This document shows, in pieces, positions 1 to 9,387 of a stretch of 64,000 nucleotides of DNA; position 1 is the stretch's first letter, and every line of letters begins with the position of its first letter. The notes under the pieces were generated by a model, which was not told where the DNA came from, made no database searches, and saw nothing but the letters and a program-made list of their open reading frames with translations. Made by a program: the position numbers and the translations under genes. Source of the DNA: Stentor roeselii (lineage: Eukaryota > Ciliophora > Heterotrichea > Heterotrichida > Stentoridae); NCBI GenBank assembly GCA_006503475.1, contig RSEH01000031.1:62001-126000 (forward strand), read 5' to 3'.

Positions 1-103
1 AATTTCTGCTTGAAAAAGGGTTTTTTTCAGACTTATTTTAAATTTTCATCTTGTCATCTTTATCCACTGTAAAATGATCAGTAACCATTGCATATAAATA
101 TTA
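1..103. other. AT-rich leader, no gene seen
   Basis: This stretch precedes the zinc-finger start codon. It is AT-rich and ends in the start context TATAAATATTAATG, with a TATA-like string a few bases before the ATG. Nothing else is recognisable. Confidence 0.5.
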
Positions 104-514
104 ATGAAAGACATCACAAAAGAAGACCCCTGCTTGCTAGGAATCGACTCAGGCGATGTATTCAACTTCAAATGCAAATACTGTTCCAGGAACCTATCTT
201 CCAGACAAAACTTACGAGAACACATCTACATCCACACAGGAGAACGTCCTTACATATGCAAAGAACCAGGCTGCAAGAAAAGCTTTAGACAAGGCTCTTT
301 ACTTTCAATTCACCGAAAAGCTCACAAAAAACCATCCCACCAATCAAAACAAACAAAAAAACGCGAAGCCCTTACAAGTTACTTGAAACTCACTGACATT
401 TTTTCCAGTCAACAAGATATTTTTACGACATTGGAAAAATCTTCAATCATTCAAGAAATCGGTGAGGCTGACTTCAAGTTTGCAGAAAAATTCTTAAAGG
501 CTTTAATATGCTAA
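104..514 (+). CDS. two-finger C2H2 zinc-finger protein
   Basis: This 136-residue protein carries two adjacent C2H2 fingers at about residues 24-74. Finger 1 is C-x2-C-x12-H-x3-H and finger 2 is C-x4-C-x12-H-x3-H, joined by a canonical TGERPY linker. That linker is typical of sequence-specific DNA-binding fingers, so a nuclear transcription-factor role is the inference. The tail after the fingers is Lys/Gln/Ser-rich and then helical, with no recognised domain. The start is the first ATG, in the TTAATG context common to this window. The gene ends in TAA and converges on gamma-tubulin, whose stop lies 18 nt away. The zinc finger is clear; target and role are unknown. Confidence 0.8.
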   Translation: MKDITKEDPCLLGIDSGDVFNFKCKYCSRNLSSRQNLREHIYIHTGERPYICKEPGCKKSFRQGSLLSIHRKAHKKPSHQSKQTKKREALTSYLKLTDIFSSQQDIFTTLEKSSIIQEIGEADFKFAEKFLKALIC

Positions 515-532
515 AACATTATTTTATTACTG

Positions 533-1891
533 TTAATCAGCATCCATCTTAGAGTCCTCCATTCCCCAGTTCATATAATTGTCTTTTCCTGCTGCTTTGT
601 ATTCTTCTATCAACTGAGTCACGACTTCAGCACTTGAGTCGAATTCTTCAAAGTTTTCGTCAAATCTTTTTTCTTTTTTGTAGTTTTCCATGAAAGCGTT
701 TCGTGATCTTAGCTTTTTGTAGTGTTGGTGAATTCGGTCGAATAACTTGTAAATGCAAGTGTGATTTGCGAGCATTAGTCCTGCTACTTTGTGAGAGGTC
801 TCCACGTATGGACTTTTTCGGGATAAGGCTACTTGAATTGAGGCTGGACCCCAGGATATGAAGTTGGCTAGTTTTCTTTCACGGATTCTTTGGAGGGACT
901 TGTGAACTTGGGTAGGGTCCACGTCTCCTTGGATTATGTTCAGGATGCTCATGTATACACCGTCTTTTAAGTTTGTTGAAACCATGATGTTTTTGGTTTG
1001 AAGCAGTCTTCTCATGACATCAAGCACAGTGGTTTTCCTAACAGAGCTGACATGTCTATCAAGAGTAAGAGGAGTATATCCAGTCATCAAGAAGTGACAT
1101 CTAGGAGTAGGTATCAAAGAAGCCACCAATCCAACCAGATCATTATTCATATACCCAGGATACCTTAAAGTCGTAGTACTCGCAGCCATGACAGTTGAAA
1201 CCAAAGAATTAGTCTGTGAAAAGCTAGGATTCGGTATTTTCAGCCTATCAACCGCAATATGATTAAGTGCAGCATTATCCAAAACAACGACACAATCAGC
1301 ATTAAGCGTAAGTCTCTTCAAAGTAAGCAAACTATTATAAGGCTGCACAACGACATCAGTCTGCTGCTGATTCGGAAACACAGAATAAGTCTGAATAAGT
1401 TTTTTCGGAAACCTCTCATTAAGCCTTTCCAACAAATAAGATCCCATGCCAGACCCAGTTCCTCCAGCAATCGAATGCAAAAGAACAAAGCCTTCCAAAG
1501 AGTCGCTTCCATCAGCTTCTCTTTCAATCATGTCTAAAATTTCCTCTTGGACCTTCTCAGCTTGGTTGTACCCAGAAGCCCAGTTGTTCCCGGCACCGCC
1601 TCCTTCTTTGCTGATGAAAACGTTTTCAGGGTTGTATAAAGAAGAATAGTTTGACGTCTGGATTGAGTGAATCACTCGAGGCTCCAAGTCTATTAAAAGT
1701 GCCCGCGGAATGTAGTGCTCGTCGTCGGCTTGGTAAAAAAATACGTCTTTTCGGTCGTCCCCTGATGTTGCGTATTCTTCTAAGAGGCCTTCGTGGTTTA
1801 TCCCGTGCTCTTGGCAAAGCTGTTTCCAGAACTCCATTCCGATTTGGTTTCCACACTGACCTACTTGGAGAGTTATGATTTCTCTTGGCAT
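533..1891 (-). CDS. TUBG: gamma-tubulin
   Basis: A 452-residue tubulin-fold GTPase of full family length. The N-terminus [18 protein letters not shown], the GTP-binding GGTGSGMGS loop near residue 145 and the region around [10 protein letters not shown] are characteristic of gamma- rather than alpha- or beta-tubulin. It nucleates microtubules in the gamma-tubulin ring complex at basal bodies and spindle poles. The Trp codons checked (for example in NNWASGYNQ and FISWGPAS) are TGG, one of the signs that TGA is not read as Trp here. The gene is intronless. Only 23 nt separate its start from the stop of the next minus-strand gene, and that spacer holds a GGATTA repeat. Confidence 0.97.
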   Translation of the reverse strand: MPREIITLQVGQCGNQIGMEFWKQLCQEHGINHEGLLEEYATSGDDRKDVFFYQADDEHYIPRALLIDLEPRVIHSIQTSNYSSLYNPENVFISKEGGGAGNNWASGYNQAEKVQEEILDMIEREADGSDSLEGFVLLHSIAGGTGSGMGSYLLERLNERFPKKLIQTYSVFPNQQQTDVVVQPYNSLLTLKRLTLNADCVVVLDNAALNHIAVDRLKIPNPSFSQTNSLVSTVMAASTTTLRYPGYMNNDLVGLVASLIPTPRCHFLMTGYTPLTLDRHVSSVRKTTVLDVMRRLLQTKNIMVSTNLKDGVYMSILNIIQGDVDPTQVHKSLQRIRERKLANFISWGPASIQVALSRKSPYVETSHKVAGLMLANHTCIYKLFDRIHQHYKKLRSRNAFMENYKKEKRFDENFEEFDSSAEVVTQLIEEYKAAGKDNYMNWGMEDSKMDAD

Positions 1892-1899
1892 ATTTATGA

Positions 1900-1920
1900 G
1901 GATTAGGATTAGGATTAGGA
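1900..1920. repeat. (GGATTA)3.5 hexamer repeat in a 23-nt spacer
   Basis: Three perfect GGATTA units plus GGA lie between the gamma-tubulin start and the stop of the neighbouring gene. Read on the minus strand this is TCCTAA repeated, so the stop codon TAA (1915-1917) is followed by two more in-frame TAA codons at 6-nt intervals. It resembles a telomere-type motif but is not the 8-nt heterotrich unit seen at 37450. Confidence 0.85.
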
Positions 1921-2520
1921 ATAGACTCGCGGGGAATCTAAGGCTGATCTTCCTGCTGATTGTAAAGCTTTTGGAGAACGGAGATTTGACTGGCTGTAAG
2001 TTGGGCTGATCATTCCAGACTCAGCAGGTTCGACACTATTACCTCTTGAATTATAAGCAGATCTCGTCTTGGTAGTTCCAGCGAGACGATTTTCAACTTC
2101 CTGGCGTTTTTGCATGTCAATAGTAGGACTAAAAATTTCCTTGACAATATTAGCATACCTCGTGCGCTTATCAATCATTTTGAGACGATTGACCTGACTA
2201 GCATGAGCTTTATTGACCCTTTCAGCTTCCAGTTCTTCAAAGCGATTTAAATGTCTAGGCTTCATCTGTTTAGGTTCCTTATTATTAGGACTCTGTAGAT
2301 GTTCATAGACCTTTTTATTGTATTCTTTCCTATCAGTGCTAAGAGTTTGCCTTACTTTTCCACTGACCCCATCCCTAAAATGCGGAGAACCTTCAAAACC
2401 TCCTTTCCTCTCAATTTCCTTCTTCCTTCTCCTCAGTTCCTCAAGTCCTTTCTGCCTTTCCTCCTTATCAACAGCGATTTTCTCAAGGATCTTTTTAAAC
2501 TCCTCATCATTCGGTTCCAT
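1915..2520 (-). CDS. charged coiled-coil protein, function unknown
   Basis: A 201-residue hydrophilic protein not recognised as a named family. The N-terminal 45 residues are highly charged and helical ([19 protein letters not shown]), a middle segment is also Lys/Glu-rich, and the C-terminal 55 residues are Ser/Pro/Arg-rich and probably disordered. This composition suits a cytoskeletal or axonemal accessory protein, but that is inference only. It starts 24 nt from the divergent p24 gene, so the two probably share a promoter. Its stop codon lies inside the GGATTA repeat. Confidence 0.8.
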   Translation of the reverse strand: MEPNDEEFKKILEKIAVDKEERQKGLEELRRRKKEIERKGGFEGSPHFRDGVSGKVRQTLSTDRKEYNKKVYEHLQSPNNKEPKQMKPRHLNRFEELEAERVNKAHASQVNRLKMIDKRTRYANIVKEIFSPTIDMQKRQEVENRLAGTTKTRSAYNSRGNSVEPAESGMISPTYSQSNLRSPKALQSAGRSALDSPRVYS

Positions 2521-2544
2521 TCTTTTTTAATAATCCAGTCATTA
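2521..2544. promoter_or_regulatory. 24-nt bidirectional spacer between divergent starts
   Basis: These 24 nt are all that separate the start codons of the minus-strand coiled-coil gene and the plus-strand p24 gene. They are AT-rich with TTTTTTAATAA. Any promoter must be shared or lie inside one of the coding regions. Confidence 0.4.
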
Positions 2545-3246
2545 ATGGTAGCTGTCAAGTATCTGCTTATCTTTTTAGCTTTTTCAACTTCCCAACAATT
2601 GAACTCTCTAGAAATGATTCAGCCTCTTGTAGAAGTCGATGCAGAGTCCGAAACAAAACAGTTCTCTCGTGACTGGGAAGCACTTTCAGGCTTTTCCCCT
2701 GAACAGATGATGACAGTCGACTTGCCAGCAGGTGCAGATTGCGAGTTCTTCGAAAAGATTGAAGTAGTTCCAGGAAAAATCCAAGGTGCCTGGTTTTTGG
2801 CTTCGGAAAATGCTGAAAATATCGACTTCTTCGTGAAAGACCCAAGTGGCAGGGTGTTATTCAAGAAGCTGAATAATAAAGAAGCTGTTTTTGATGTTGA
2901 AGTCAAGGTGTTAGGGGTTTACTCTTTAGTGTTTTTGAATCGAAAAATCATGGGAACACAGCCGATTACTTTCACATTCTCAACAGATAGTTCAGAAGGT
3001 CTTTTGAAAGGCGAGCATCTTACACCTGTAGAGGAAAAAATCCTGAAAGTGGACCGGGCAGTGAAGGACTTCCAGGTGGACAACCAATTCGCGCAACTTC
3101 GTCAAGAGACTCATTTTCAAACAGTTTCTTCAGCGAATCGAAACGTGTTCTGGCTCTCTTTAGCCGAATCTCTAGGAGTCCTTGCGGTGACAGCCTGGCA
3201 GATCTACTACATCAAGAAGCTGTTAGATAATCGAAGGGTGTTATAA
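2545..3246 (+). CDS. p24/emp24 (TMED) GOLD-domain cargo receptor
   Basis: A 233-residue type I membrane protein with the standard p24 layout: signal peptide (VAVKYLLIFLAFS), a beta-rich GOLD domain at about 25-140 starting with the AGADCEFFEKI segment, a coiled coil around 165-200, one membrane helix (WLSLAESLGVLAVTAWQIYYI) and a short basic tail KKLLDNRRVL. The p24 family cycles between ER and Golgi and helps load COPII and COPI vesicles; the di-lysine-like tail fits COPI binding. I chose the ATG at 2545 because it begins the signal peptide; the frame is open upstream but runs into the divergent neighbour. It converges on a coiled-coil gene with 21 nt between stops. Confidence 0.9.
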   Translation: MVAVKYLLIFLAFSTSQQLNSLEMIQPLVEVDAESETKQFSRDWEALSGFSPEQMMTVDLPAGADCEFFEKIEVVPGKIQGAWFLASENAENIDFFVKDPSGRVLFKKLNNKEAVFDVEVKVLGVYSLVFLNRKIMGTQPITFTFSTDSSEGLLKGEHLTPVEEKILKVDRAVKDFQVDNQFAQLRQETHFQTVSSANRNVFWLSLAESLGVLAVTAWQIYYIKKLLDNRRVL

Positions 3247-3267
3247 TCAACGTTACGATAAGGAGGA

Positions 3268-3819
3268 TTAGATTACAAGACATTTGCACCCGTTCAGTTC
3301 GTGGGTGGTTTTTACTTCTTCTTGAACTGTCACCAGACTATTCTTGAGCACCGTGTTTTCCATTTCACGTTCACTTATTTCATGCTCGTTTTGACTTAAT
3401 GTCCGCTTCGCATGGTCGAAGTCGCTTTGAAGTTTCAGGATTTTGTCGAGTAAAGACTTTAAAGCTTCGTTTGAAGAAACCACCTGGCTCAGGTCTTTCT
3501 TAGACTCGACTTTCGCCATTGGGTCAGTCGGTTGATTAGGAGGAATTTGGGAACTTGACTCGGAATCTAACACGCTTCGAGAGGAACTCTTGAAGTTCAT
3601 TATTCCTAAAGTTAGGTCTTTTTGCAACTTTTTATTCTTTTTACGAATTTCTATTATCTCAGGCGGAAGAGGGTTACCTGATGTGTCTTCTTCTGTCACT
3701 AGACTGCTTTCTTCACTTGAGAGAGATTTCGACTCTTCTGCTTGCTCGACAACGATTTTTGAGGACTCTTCTCGGAATTTGAATCGAGGTTCGTCTGTTA
3801 TGTGGACTGCGTATTGCAT
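3268..3819 (-). CDS. coiled-coil protein with CaaX-like C-terminus
   Basis: A 183-residue Ser/Glu-rich protein. The middle is low-complexity (SLSSEESSLVTEEDTS) and about residues 115-172 form a heptad-like coiled coil. It ends in GCKCLVI, so the last four residues CLVI fit a CaaX prenylation box, with a second Cys two residues earlier that could be palmitoylated. I infer a lipid-anchored coiled-coil protein; no family is recognised. The gene at 20707 has the same overall plan. The start ATG has the context AATAATAAATG. Upstream lies a 1-kb spacer, downstream the p24 gene. Confidence 0.75.
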   Translation of the reverse strand: MQYAVHITDEPRFKFREESSKIVVEQAEESKSLSSEESSLVTEEDTSGNPLPPEIIEIRKKNKKLQKDLTLGIMNFKSSSRSVLDSESSSQIPPNQPTDPMAKVESKKDLSQVVSSNEALKSLLDKILKLQSDFDHAKRTLSQNEHEISEREMENTVLKNSLVTVQEEVKTTHELNGCKCLVI

Positions 3820-4880
3820 TTATTATTCGAAATGGGTTAATGGAGATGTTTAGAGGAGAAAGAATTGAGGAGATTTGAATTGGGTTTAATGAGGGGAGAA
3901 TTGGAATTTTTCGGGTTGGTAGAAGGGGTGAAGGAGTTAGTGGTTTTTATTGGGGATTGAATTGAAGAGTGAGAAGATTGTTTTTTAAGTTATGTTTTGA
4001 GGTTGCTGGTTAAGTTAATCGATTTTGAATTAGTTTTAGGTTTTCTTTTTTGTTGCTTTTAATACAATTTTATCTGAAACTTTCAAGGTGATATGACATT
4101 AAAGGTTGTGTTAATAATAATAGCTAGGTGTTTTATAGTATTTCGTTATTTCGACTATTCCAAGTAGCAAAGATGTTGTTATGAATCTGATAATAATTTT
4201 TTACTTTACCTATTAGATGCTTTGCACCTCTTTTCTTAATAATTAAATAATTCAACACTTAGTTCAGCAAAGCTTGCAGAAAATTGTTTATTAATTGAAA
4301 ATCACTAATGTTTTTTATGATTCTAGTGAATTTTTCTTTAGATTATGATGATTTCTTAGTTTTTAGAGGCTTTGAATTTTTTATTTTCGAGTTTTTTATC
4401 TTGTTTTAGGTAAAATTTTATTTTTATTAAAGAAATCAAAATGATAAATCCTAAGATTACTTTCCCTATCATTTATATTTAACCGCAGGCTTACACGATT
4501 GATTTTTTATGGGTTGAGATAGGATTTTATACCAAAATGTTTTAAGAATTTTAAAACTTAATAGTCTTGCCCTTTATACTTGTATTATATACGAATCTTG
4601 ACTATATCTGGAAGATGTTTGCTTTTAAAGAGTTTCTTAATCAAAATTATTTTCGTCAAATTTTCATCTTACTGATCAATATATGATTAATTCTCTGCGA
4701 ATATAAAAAGACATTATTTTTCAATGAATAATCAATTCAACTTCTCATTCTGACAGTTCTTTAGATAGATACAGAAAGAATTAGAATTAAAGTTTAATTA
4801 AAGTTCTCCAAATAAGCTAATTATTCAAGTAAGTCTTCAAAGAGATGATTTAAATGAAGATAAAATAAGAAGTTTGTAAG
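3820..4880. other. 1.06-kb AT-rich spacer, no intact gene
   Basis: From about 3830 to 4010 the plus strand is G-rich and C-poor, which is C-rich as seen from the minus-strand gene it precedes. On the minus strand at about 4130-4270 there is an open stretch of about 40 codons (VLNYLIIKKRGAKHLIG...) with a coding-like composition but no start codon. It could be a gene remnant or chance. Confidence 0.4.
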
Positions 4881-5792
4881 ATGGATGATCACATCAACAA
4901 GTTCCAAGAAAATAGTGCAAGGTTTTACGTCATTCAAGTTCTAATGTCAATCGCTTACAGTTTTCTGATTTTACTTACATTTTTCCGACTTTCTCGATCA
5001 TTCGACTTATACTACAAGACCCGTGTAAAGCTATCACTAATTGTAGTGATTCTAACATCGTCTTGTAACCTATAAACAGTTCGTTTACTGAATAGTCTTC
5101 CAGTCTTTTTCAAGTTCAGCAAAGTAGCTCAAGACCTAATAATTAACATCATGCTGGTCTTTTACCTGCTACTAGGCATATTGTTGCAGTATCTCTTTTT
5201 AGATATACAGAAAAACTCAGCTCTTCAGTTCAACTTATCTTTGCAGAAGTTTTTTGTTTTTCCCTTAAAAGTTGTGTCTCTTTCAAGCTACTTCATTTTC
5301 GTGTTTCTGGTTCTCTTGATTCCGGTGGTTTATTATATTGATAGTCTCTGGTATTCAAAATTTTTAGATGTTTTGTATGTGGTGGAATTTACAACTTTGG
5401 TTATATTTTGTGTTACTTTTGCACTTAGTTCAAGTCTGATGTTGAAGGCAATTGAAATGATGTATTCGGAAATGACGAAACTTGCGATTGATAAGAAGAC
5501 GAAGTTTATTGTTTTTCTTGCTCTTGTTAACTTTTCACTTGCTATCATGAGTCGCGTGGTTTTTGAGATATTGAAGCCTGGCTCGGAAGATTTGAGGTAA
5601 GTGGTATTAAGGATTACTTTGTATTGTGGGTACTTCTTTTTTGGAGATATGATTCCACTGTATGCCTTTGTTCTTTACATAATTTTTTTGAAATTTAATG
5701 ATGTTAATACTTCGAGTATCATTCATGAACTGTTTGAAAGGACGAATTCTACTGATATTCGAAATCGCTCGATTTATCAATCTAATGATTAA
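4881..5792 (+). CDS. seven-transmembrane receptor-like protein (3 exons)
   Basis: Exons 4881-5064, 5080-5596 and 5612-5792 join through two 15-nt introns into 293 residues. The joins restore frame across a TAA (exon 1 end) and another TAA (exon 2 end), giving the junctions TSSFRLL and EDLRITLY. The protein has seven hydrophobic helices at about residues 13-34, 50-66, 83-105, 118-140, 152-174, 193-215 and 235-258, followed by a hydrophilic tail, the topology of a GPCR. No signal peptide or diagnostic family motif is visible, so ligand and coupling are unknown. The start ATG is the first one, after GTAAG. Stand-alone ORF calling breaks this gene into three pieces. Confidence 0.8.
5065..5079 (+). 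other. 15-nt intron 1 of the 7TM gene
   Basis: GTAACCTATAAACAG: GT...AG, A at position 10. It contains the in-frame TAA that otherwise ends exon 1. Removal joins codon T|TT (Phe) and restores the frame of exon 2. Confidence 0.9.
5597..5611 (+). other. 15-nt intron 2 of the 7TM gene
   Basis: GTAAGTGGTATTAAG: GT...AG, A at position 10, containing the TAA that otherwise ends exon 2. Removal joins AG|G (Arg) to the last membrane helix. Confidence 0.9.
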
Positions 5793-6486
5793 ATAAAAAT
5801 ATATGATTAGTACGTAATATGTTTTATAATTCAAATGTTACACTTATAAAATTATAAAAAATATAAGGCATCTAATGAGAACTTATTCAACCTTTTAAGA
5901 TAATGAAAACTTGTTGAAATCTTATTATTAGATTGAGTTTTTTATAATTTTAGTTCTGTTCCTACTCACTAAAATTGTAATTAAATAAACCTTTAAATTG
6001 GTATAAGAAATTTTTTAGTATATCACAACTCAGCCCTTAAATTTTCATTCTTCATATTACAAGATATGATGCAACTTCTCAACATATCCGACTGATTCAA
6101 ATAAAGACTATCTAAATGATTTATTAAACAATTAATGATGCTAGAGAATCGATCTTTATTTATTCTAACAAAACGATGAGTTAATATTTCAACAGCTGTA
6201 TTTACATAGAACGTTATAATTATAAAATTTATTAGGATGTTTAGAATCAAATTAAAGTTGCTGTGCATTTTTTATAGAGCAAAAATTTCAATTATAAATA
6301 TATATACATTCACAATCTGCATTTAATCATAAATTTAATCGACAATCGAAGCCACTTGTTTATCAATCTCTCTTGAAATCAATAGAAATATATAAAAAAT
6401 TCTAAATTCTTCCAAATCATTAAAAACCCCAAAATCATCAAGGCATCAATCCTAATGAGAAATAATTTCACATCTCTAAAAAAATA
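5793..6486. other. 0.7-kb AT-rich spacer
   Basis: A strongly AT-rich spacer. It holds one small minus-strand ORF (6023-6268, listed separately). The last 100 nt before the gene at 6487 are C-rich and G-poor on the plus strand, the pattern seen before most starts here. Confidence 0.5.
6023..6268 (-). CDS. possible small secreted or membrane protein
   Basis: An 81-residue ORF with a hydrophobic N-terminus (residues 6-25, NLILNILINFIIITFYVNTA) that could be a signal peptide or anchor. The rest contains Cys, Asp and Arg and is not obviously low-complexity. The start context is CTATAAAAAATG, the TATA-plus-ATG arrangement of confident genes in this window, and it ends in TGA. No homology is recognised, and an ORF of this length can occur by chance in such AT-rich DNA. 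Confidence 0.3.
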   Translation of the reverse strand: MHSNFNLILNILINFIIITFYVNTAVEILTHRFVRINKDRFSSIINCLINHLDSLYLNQSDMLRSCIISCNMKNENLRAEL

Positions 6487-7614
6487 ATGGAAAATTTTAG
6501 ACAAAACTTCTCAACCCAAGTAAACCAACTTGCCAAAGATCGATCAATCCAAAAGGCCGAAACCCTTCTCCAAGATCTAAAAACTCATTTAAAATCCTCA
6601 GAATTCAAAATCGAGCTTCTAAAAAATTTCGAGTTCTGGTTCCATCATTGTTCAATCCTAAATGAACAAATCTTAAAAACCTTCCCAAGCCTATACCTCA
6701 AGCTAGAAAAAGACCTTCTTCAATGGCTCTGTCATCCAAACGAAACCCTAAACAACTTTTCACTCTTCCTACTATCTGACCTTCTTCAACAAGTCCCGCG
6801 TATCCGAGTGCTTCAAATAAGCGATTATTTAATAAAGTCTTTGAAACAGATCTCTAACTTTAATGAGTCAATTTTTCGTTTATTATCTTCAAAAGACTCA
6901 GTTTTTCACTCAATTCAAGTTCTAATCAAAAGCAACTCTCCTGGCCTTGCATGCAAAGTGGCTTTTTACATGCAGCCCAATCAAGAAGTCTTCGAATTCA
7001 TCAAGTCTTCTCTGACCCTCGAAGGCAGTTTTGAACTTCACTACATCTTGGCAAGGGCAGCACATCTGGAAAACCTTTCAAGTTATTTAAAAAACTGCGC
7101 TTCCAGGGTTTGGGCCTTGAACAGCGCGGGAAGTAAAAAAAAAGAAGAGGTTTTGGCTTTAGTTGAATACTGCTCGTGTAGGTTTTTGATTAATGAACTG
7201 AAAAATATTGAAGTGCTTAAGTCTGTGATTGTCACTTTAACTGCTGCTGGTGATTATTTGGCTGGAAATGATGACTTTGGATTGGTTGTTAAATTAAGGA
7301 AAATTTTTGATATTGTTGAATCTGCTGCCTTGCAAGAGAGTCATAAGAGGAAGATTAAGGAATTGATTGATAGGATCAGGGATAAGACTGAAGAGTTGGA
7401 AGATGGGTTTAAGGGGTTTGATATAAGTTATTTTGAAATGAAGTATGATCGAGAAAGGTCTTGTCTTTCTGCACCTATTAATGAAATTGCGATGATACTT
7501 GGCTTGAGGATACCTTTTTGTGGAGAGTCTCGTGAGGCAGCTATTTCGGCACTTGAAAGCATTACTGATCACTTAAAAAATACTCATGAGGTAAATGGCT
7601 TGAATGATGATTAA
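6487..7614 (+). CDS. alpha-helical repeat protein, function unknown
   Basis: A 375-residue, mostly helical protein without signal or membrane segments. The pattern of amphipathic helices (LLQWLCHPNETLNNFSLFLL) suggests an ARM/HEAT-like solenoid up to about residue 290, followed by a charged helix (RKIKELIDRIRDKTEELED) and a less charged C-terminus. No named family is recognised. The start ATG is the first in frame (CTAAAAAAATAATG). Codons are C-rich and G-poor early and G-rich late. A GTAA...AG 15-mer at 7133-7147 is in frame and stop-free, so a hidden intron there cannot be excluded; removing it would delete five residues from a Lys-rich stretch. Confidence 0.75.
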   Translation: MENFRQNFSTQVNQLAKDRSIQKAETLLQDLKTHLKSSEFKIELLKNFEFWFHHCSILNEQILKTFPSLYLKLEKDLLQWLCHPNETLNNFSLFLLSDLLQQVPRIRVLQISDYLIKSLKQISNFNESIFRLLSSKDSVFHSIQVLIKSNSPGLACKVAFYMQPNQEVFEFIKSSLTLEGSFELHYILARAAHLENLSSYLKNCASRVWALNSAGSKKKEEVLALVEYCSCRFLINELKNIEVLKSVIVTLTAAGDYLAGNDDFGLVVKLRKIFDIVESAALQESHKRKIKELIDRIRDKTEELEDGFKGFDISYFEMKYDRERSCLSAPINEIAMILGLRIPFCGESREAAISALESITDHLKNTHEVNGLNDD

Positions 7615-7729
7615 ATGTAAATAATAATTCAACATTAAATATAATAAATCATCAAAAAACCAAAACTTTCCTCTATCTCAAAAATAAAACTGACTATAAA
7701 TCAACCATAACCCTTAAAAACCGATAAAA

Positions 7730-8497
7730 ATGCAATCTTCATTCAAACTATCTAAAAAACTCACCAATTCGAACCTAAAACTTTCAGTTTACAACAAAAA
7801 ACTAATAAAACCTTCAACTTCTCTAAAAAAGACCCCACTCAAGTCAAGAACTTTAATAACAACAGAAAGTTCAGAACATCTACTCACAGTCCAAAATTTC
7901 ACAAAACCAATTAAAAAAAGACACATCACTTGTAACTTAGACACTCGAAAGCTTGATGAAGACAAAGCAAAACTTTTAGAAGACCTTTTAAATGAACGAC
8001 TTGAGCAACTCGCTCAAGGAAAATATTGGAAGTCAGAACTAGAAGTAATTGACAGTATTTATCATGAAATTTATGAGTTTTTTCACAAATTTCGCACGAT
8101 TTTTAAAGTTTTGAAAGAAAAACTGGAAAAAAGTGTAAAAGAAGAGGTTTTGAATCGAGTTGATTCGAAGATTGAAAAGTTTCGAGTGGAAAATGAAAAA
8201 TTGATTAAGAAGATAGACTCTATTTCTAAGATTCATGAAAATCTTCTTGGAAAGTATGAAGCTTTGAAGGAGAATCATAGTTATTATGAAAGGATTTTAA
8301 TTAAAAATCCTGGGTTTTTAGTTAATTACCGCAATGTTGTTGATATTATGATAAAACAAACTGAAAAAATTGAGCTGTTAAAGATAGAAAATCGAGCTCT
8401 CAATGAGAAAATCCGTGAAAACCAATTTTTCAAATCAAAAAAATCTGAAATTTATGAATTTAATTCAAATCCTAAAGAAATATCAAACCAAAGCTAA
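7730..8497 (+). CDS. coiled-coil protein, function unknown
   Basis: A 255-residue protein. The first 70 residues are Lys/Thr/Ser-rich and basic. From about 75 to 235 it is a nearly continuous charged helix with heptad character (RVDSKIEKFRVENEKLIKKI). There is no membrane segment or catalytic motif. It probably assembles into a filament or basal-body structure, but that is inferred from composition only. It lies in a same-strand run with the genes at 6487 and 8587, separated by spacers of about 100 nt. Confidence 0.75.
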   Translation: MQSSFKLSKKLTNSNLKLSVYNKKLIKPSTSLKKTPLKSRTLITTESSEHLLTVQNFTKPIKKRHITCNLDTRKLDEDKAKLLEDLLNERLEQLAQGKYWKSELEVIDSIYHEIYEFFHKFRTIFKVLKEKLEKSVKEEVLNRVDSKIEKFRVENEKLIKKIDSISKIHENLLGKYEALKENHSYYERILIKNPGFLVNYRNVVDIMIKQTEKIELLKIENRALNEKIRENQFFKSKKSEIYEFNSNPKEISNQS

Positions 8498-8586
8498 AAA
8501 AATCCAGCTAATAAACCTTGAAGTAATTATCACCTTCTAAAAAACCCTAAACATCCAGCAACAATCCTCATCAATATTATCCTAAA

Positions 8587-9387
8587 ATGGAACCCTCATC
8601 TCAAAAATTAGAACCCAGGTCTCTAACTCCAAACAAAGCAAAGCACTTAATCGAATTTGGAAAATCAAGAGCAATCAAAAAGTTCATCTCATCCGTTTTC
8701 AGAACAATAAACAGATACCGTTCCCGTCTTTTCCAAAACTTTCAAAAAGTGATAAAAGTCCAGTTTTTCCTGAAAACCCTTTCAAAATTTTTAAACCCAA
8801 CCCGGAAAAAGTTCGAAGCTTTTTGGTTCCTTAAACAACTCGACCCATCATCAGAAGAATTAAAAATTATTCAACTTTTTTCGACTCTTTCCAAGATTTC
8901 CTCAAATTTTACAAGCCGGATTCAGTCAGCTTGTTTTCATCGAATTTTATTTCACAGGAAAAGTGTTTTTATTTCAGCTCCTGAAAAGACTTTTCTTCAA
9001 ATCAAGAATTTTTATTTCAAAGAGGTTGAAAAGTCATTTTTGAAATTAGAGAAAAGGATGAAAAATCATGAACTTATTAGTAAAAACAGGGCTTATATGA
9101 AAATAATTGCTTATTATAAGTACTTGAAAAGTTTGTCATTGTTTCCTTATCGAAACTCGCCGTCGAAATCTCCTCAAAACAGTCCTTCGGCCTCTCCGAT
9201 GAGGATGGTTCCTCGTTCGAGTTACTCTCCGGAGAGATATAAGGTTGTTCCGATGTCGAAAAATTCGGACCCACTTTACTACCCGTTGTTCAAGATGGTT
9301 GTTTTTATTGAGCAGAGTAATTTTATGGCTTGTGCAAAGTCATTCAAATTCTGGAAGTTTCAAAAGATTTTTTATTCTATTAACTAA
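8587..9387 (+). CDS. basic helical protein, function unknown
   Basis: A 266-residue Lys/Phe/Arg-rich protein. Repeated helical segments with aromatic residues (FWFLKQL, SFKFWKFQKIFY) faintly recall centrin-binding Sfi1-type motifs, though no clear repeat is present. A Ser/Pro segment at about 190-220 (SPSKSPQNSPSASP) is a likely disordered, phosphorylatable linker with several SP sites. Its TAA stop overlaps the TAG stop of the convergent dehydrogenase gene by 4 nt (9384-9387). No family is recognised. Confidence 0.75.
   Translation: MEPSSQKLEPRSLTPNKAKHLIEFGKSRAIKKFISSVFRTINRYRSRLFQNFQKVIKVQFFLKTLSKFLNPTRKKFEAFWFLKQLDPSSEELKIIQLFSTLSKISSNFTSRIQSACFHRILFHRKSVFISAPEKTFLQIKNFYFKEVEKSFLKLEKRMKNHELISKNRAYMKIIAYYKYLKSLSLFPYRNSPSKSPQNSPSASPMRMVPRSSYSPERYKVVPMSKNSDPLYYPLFKMVVFIEQSNFMACAKSFKFWKFQKIFYSIN

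Noticed and set aside
533-1891. Blepharisma-type code with TGA as Trp
   Set aside because: Long conserved ORFs contain no internal TGA, Trp is TGG at the conserved positions checked, and several genes end in TGA.
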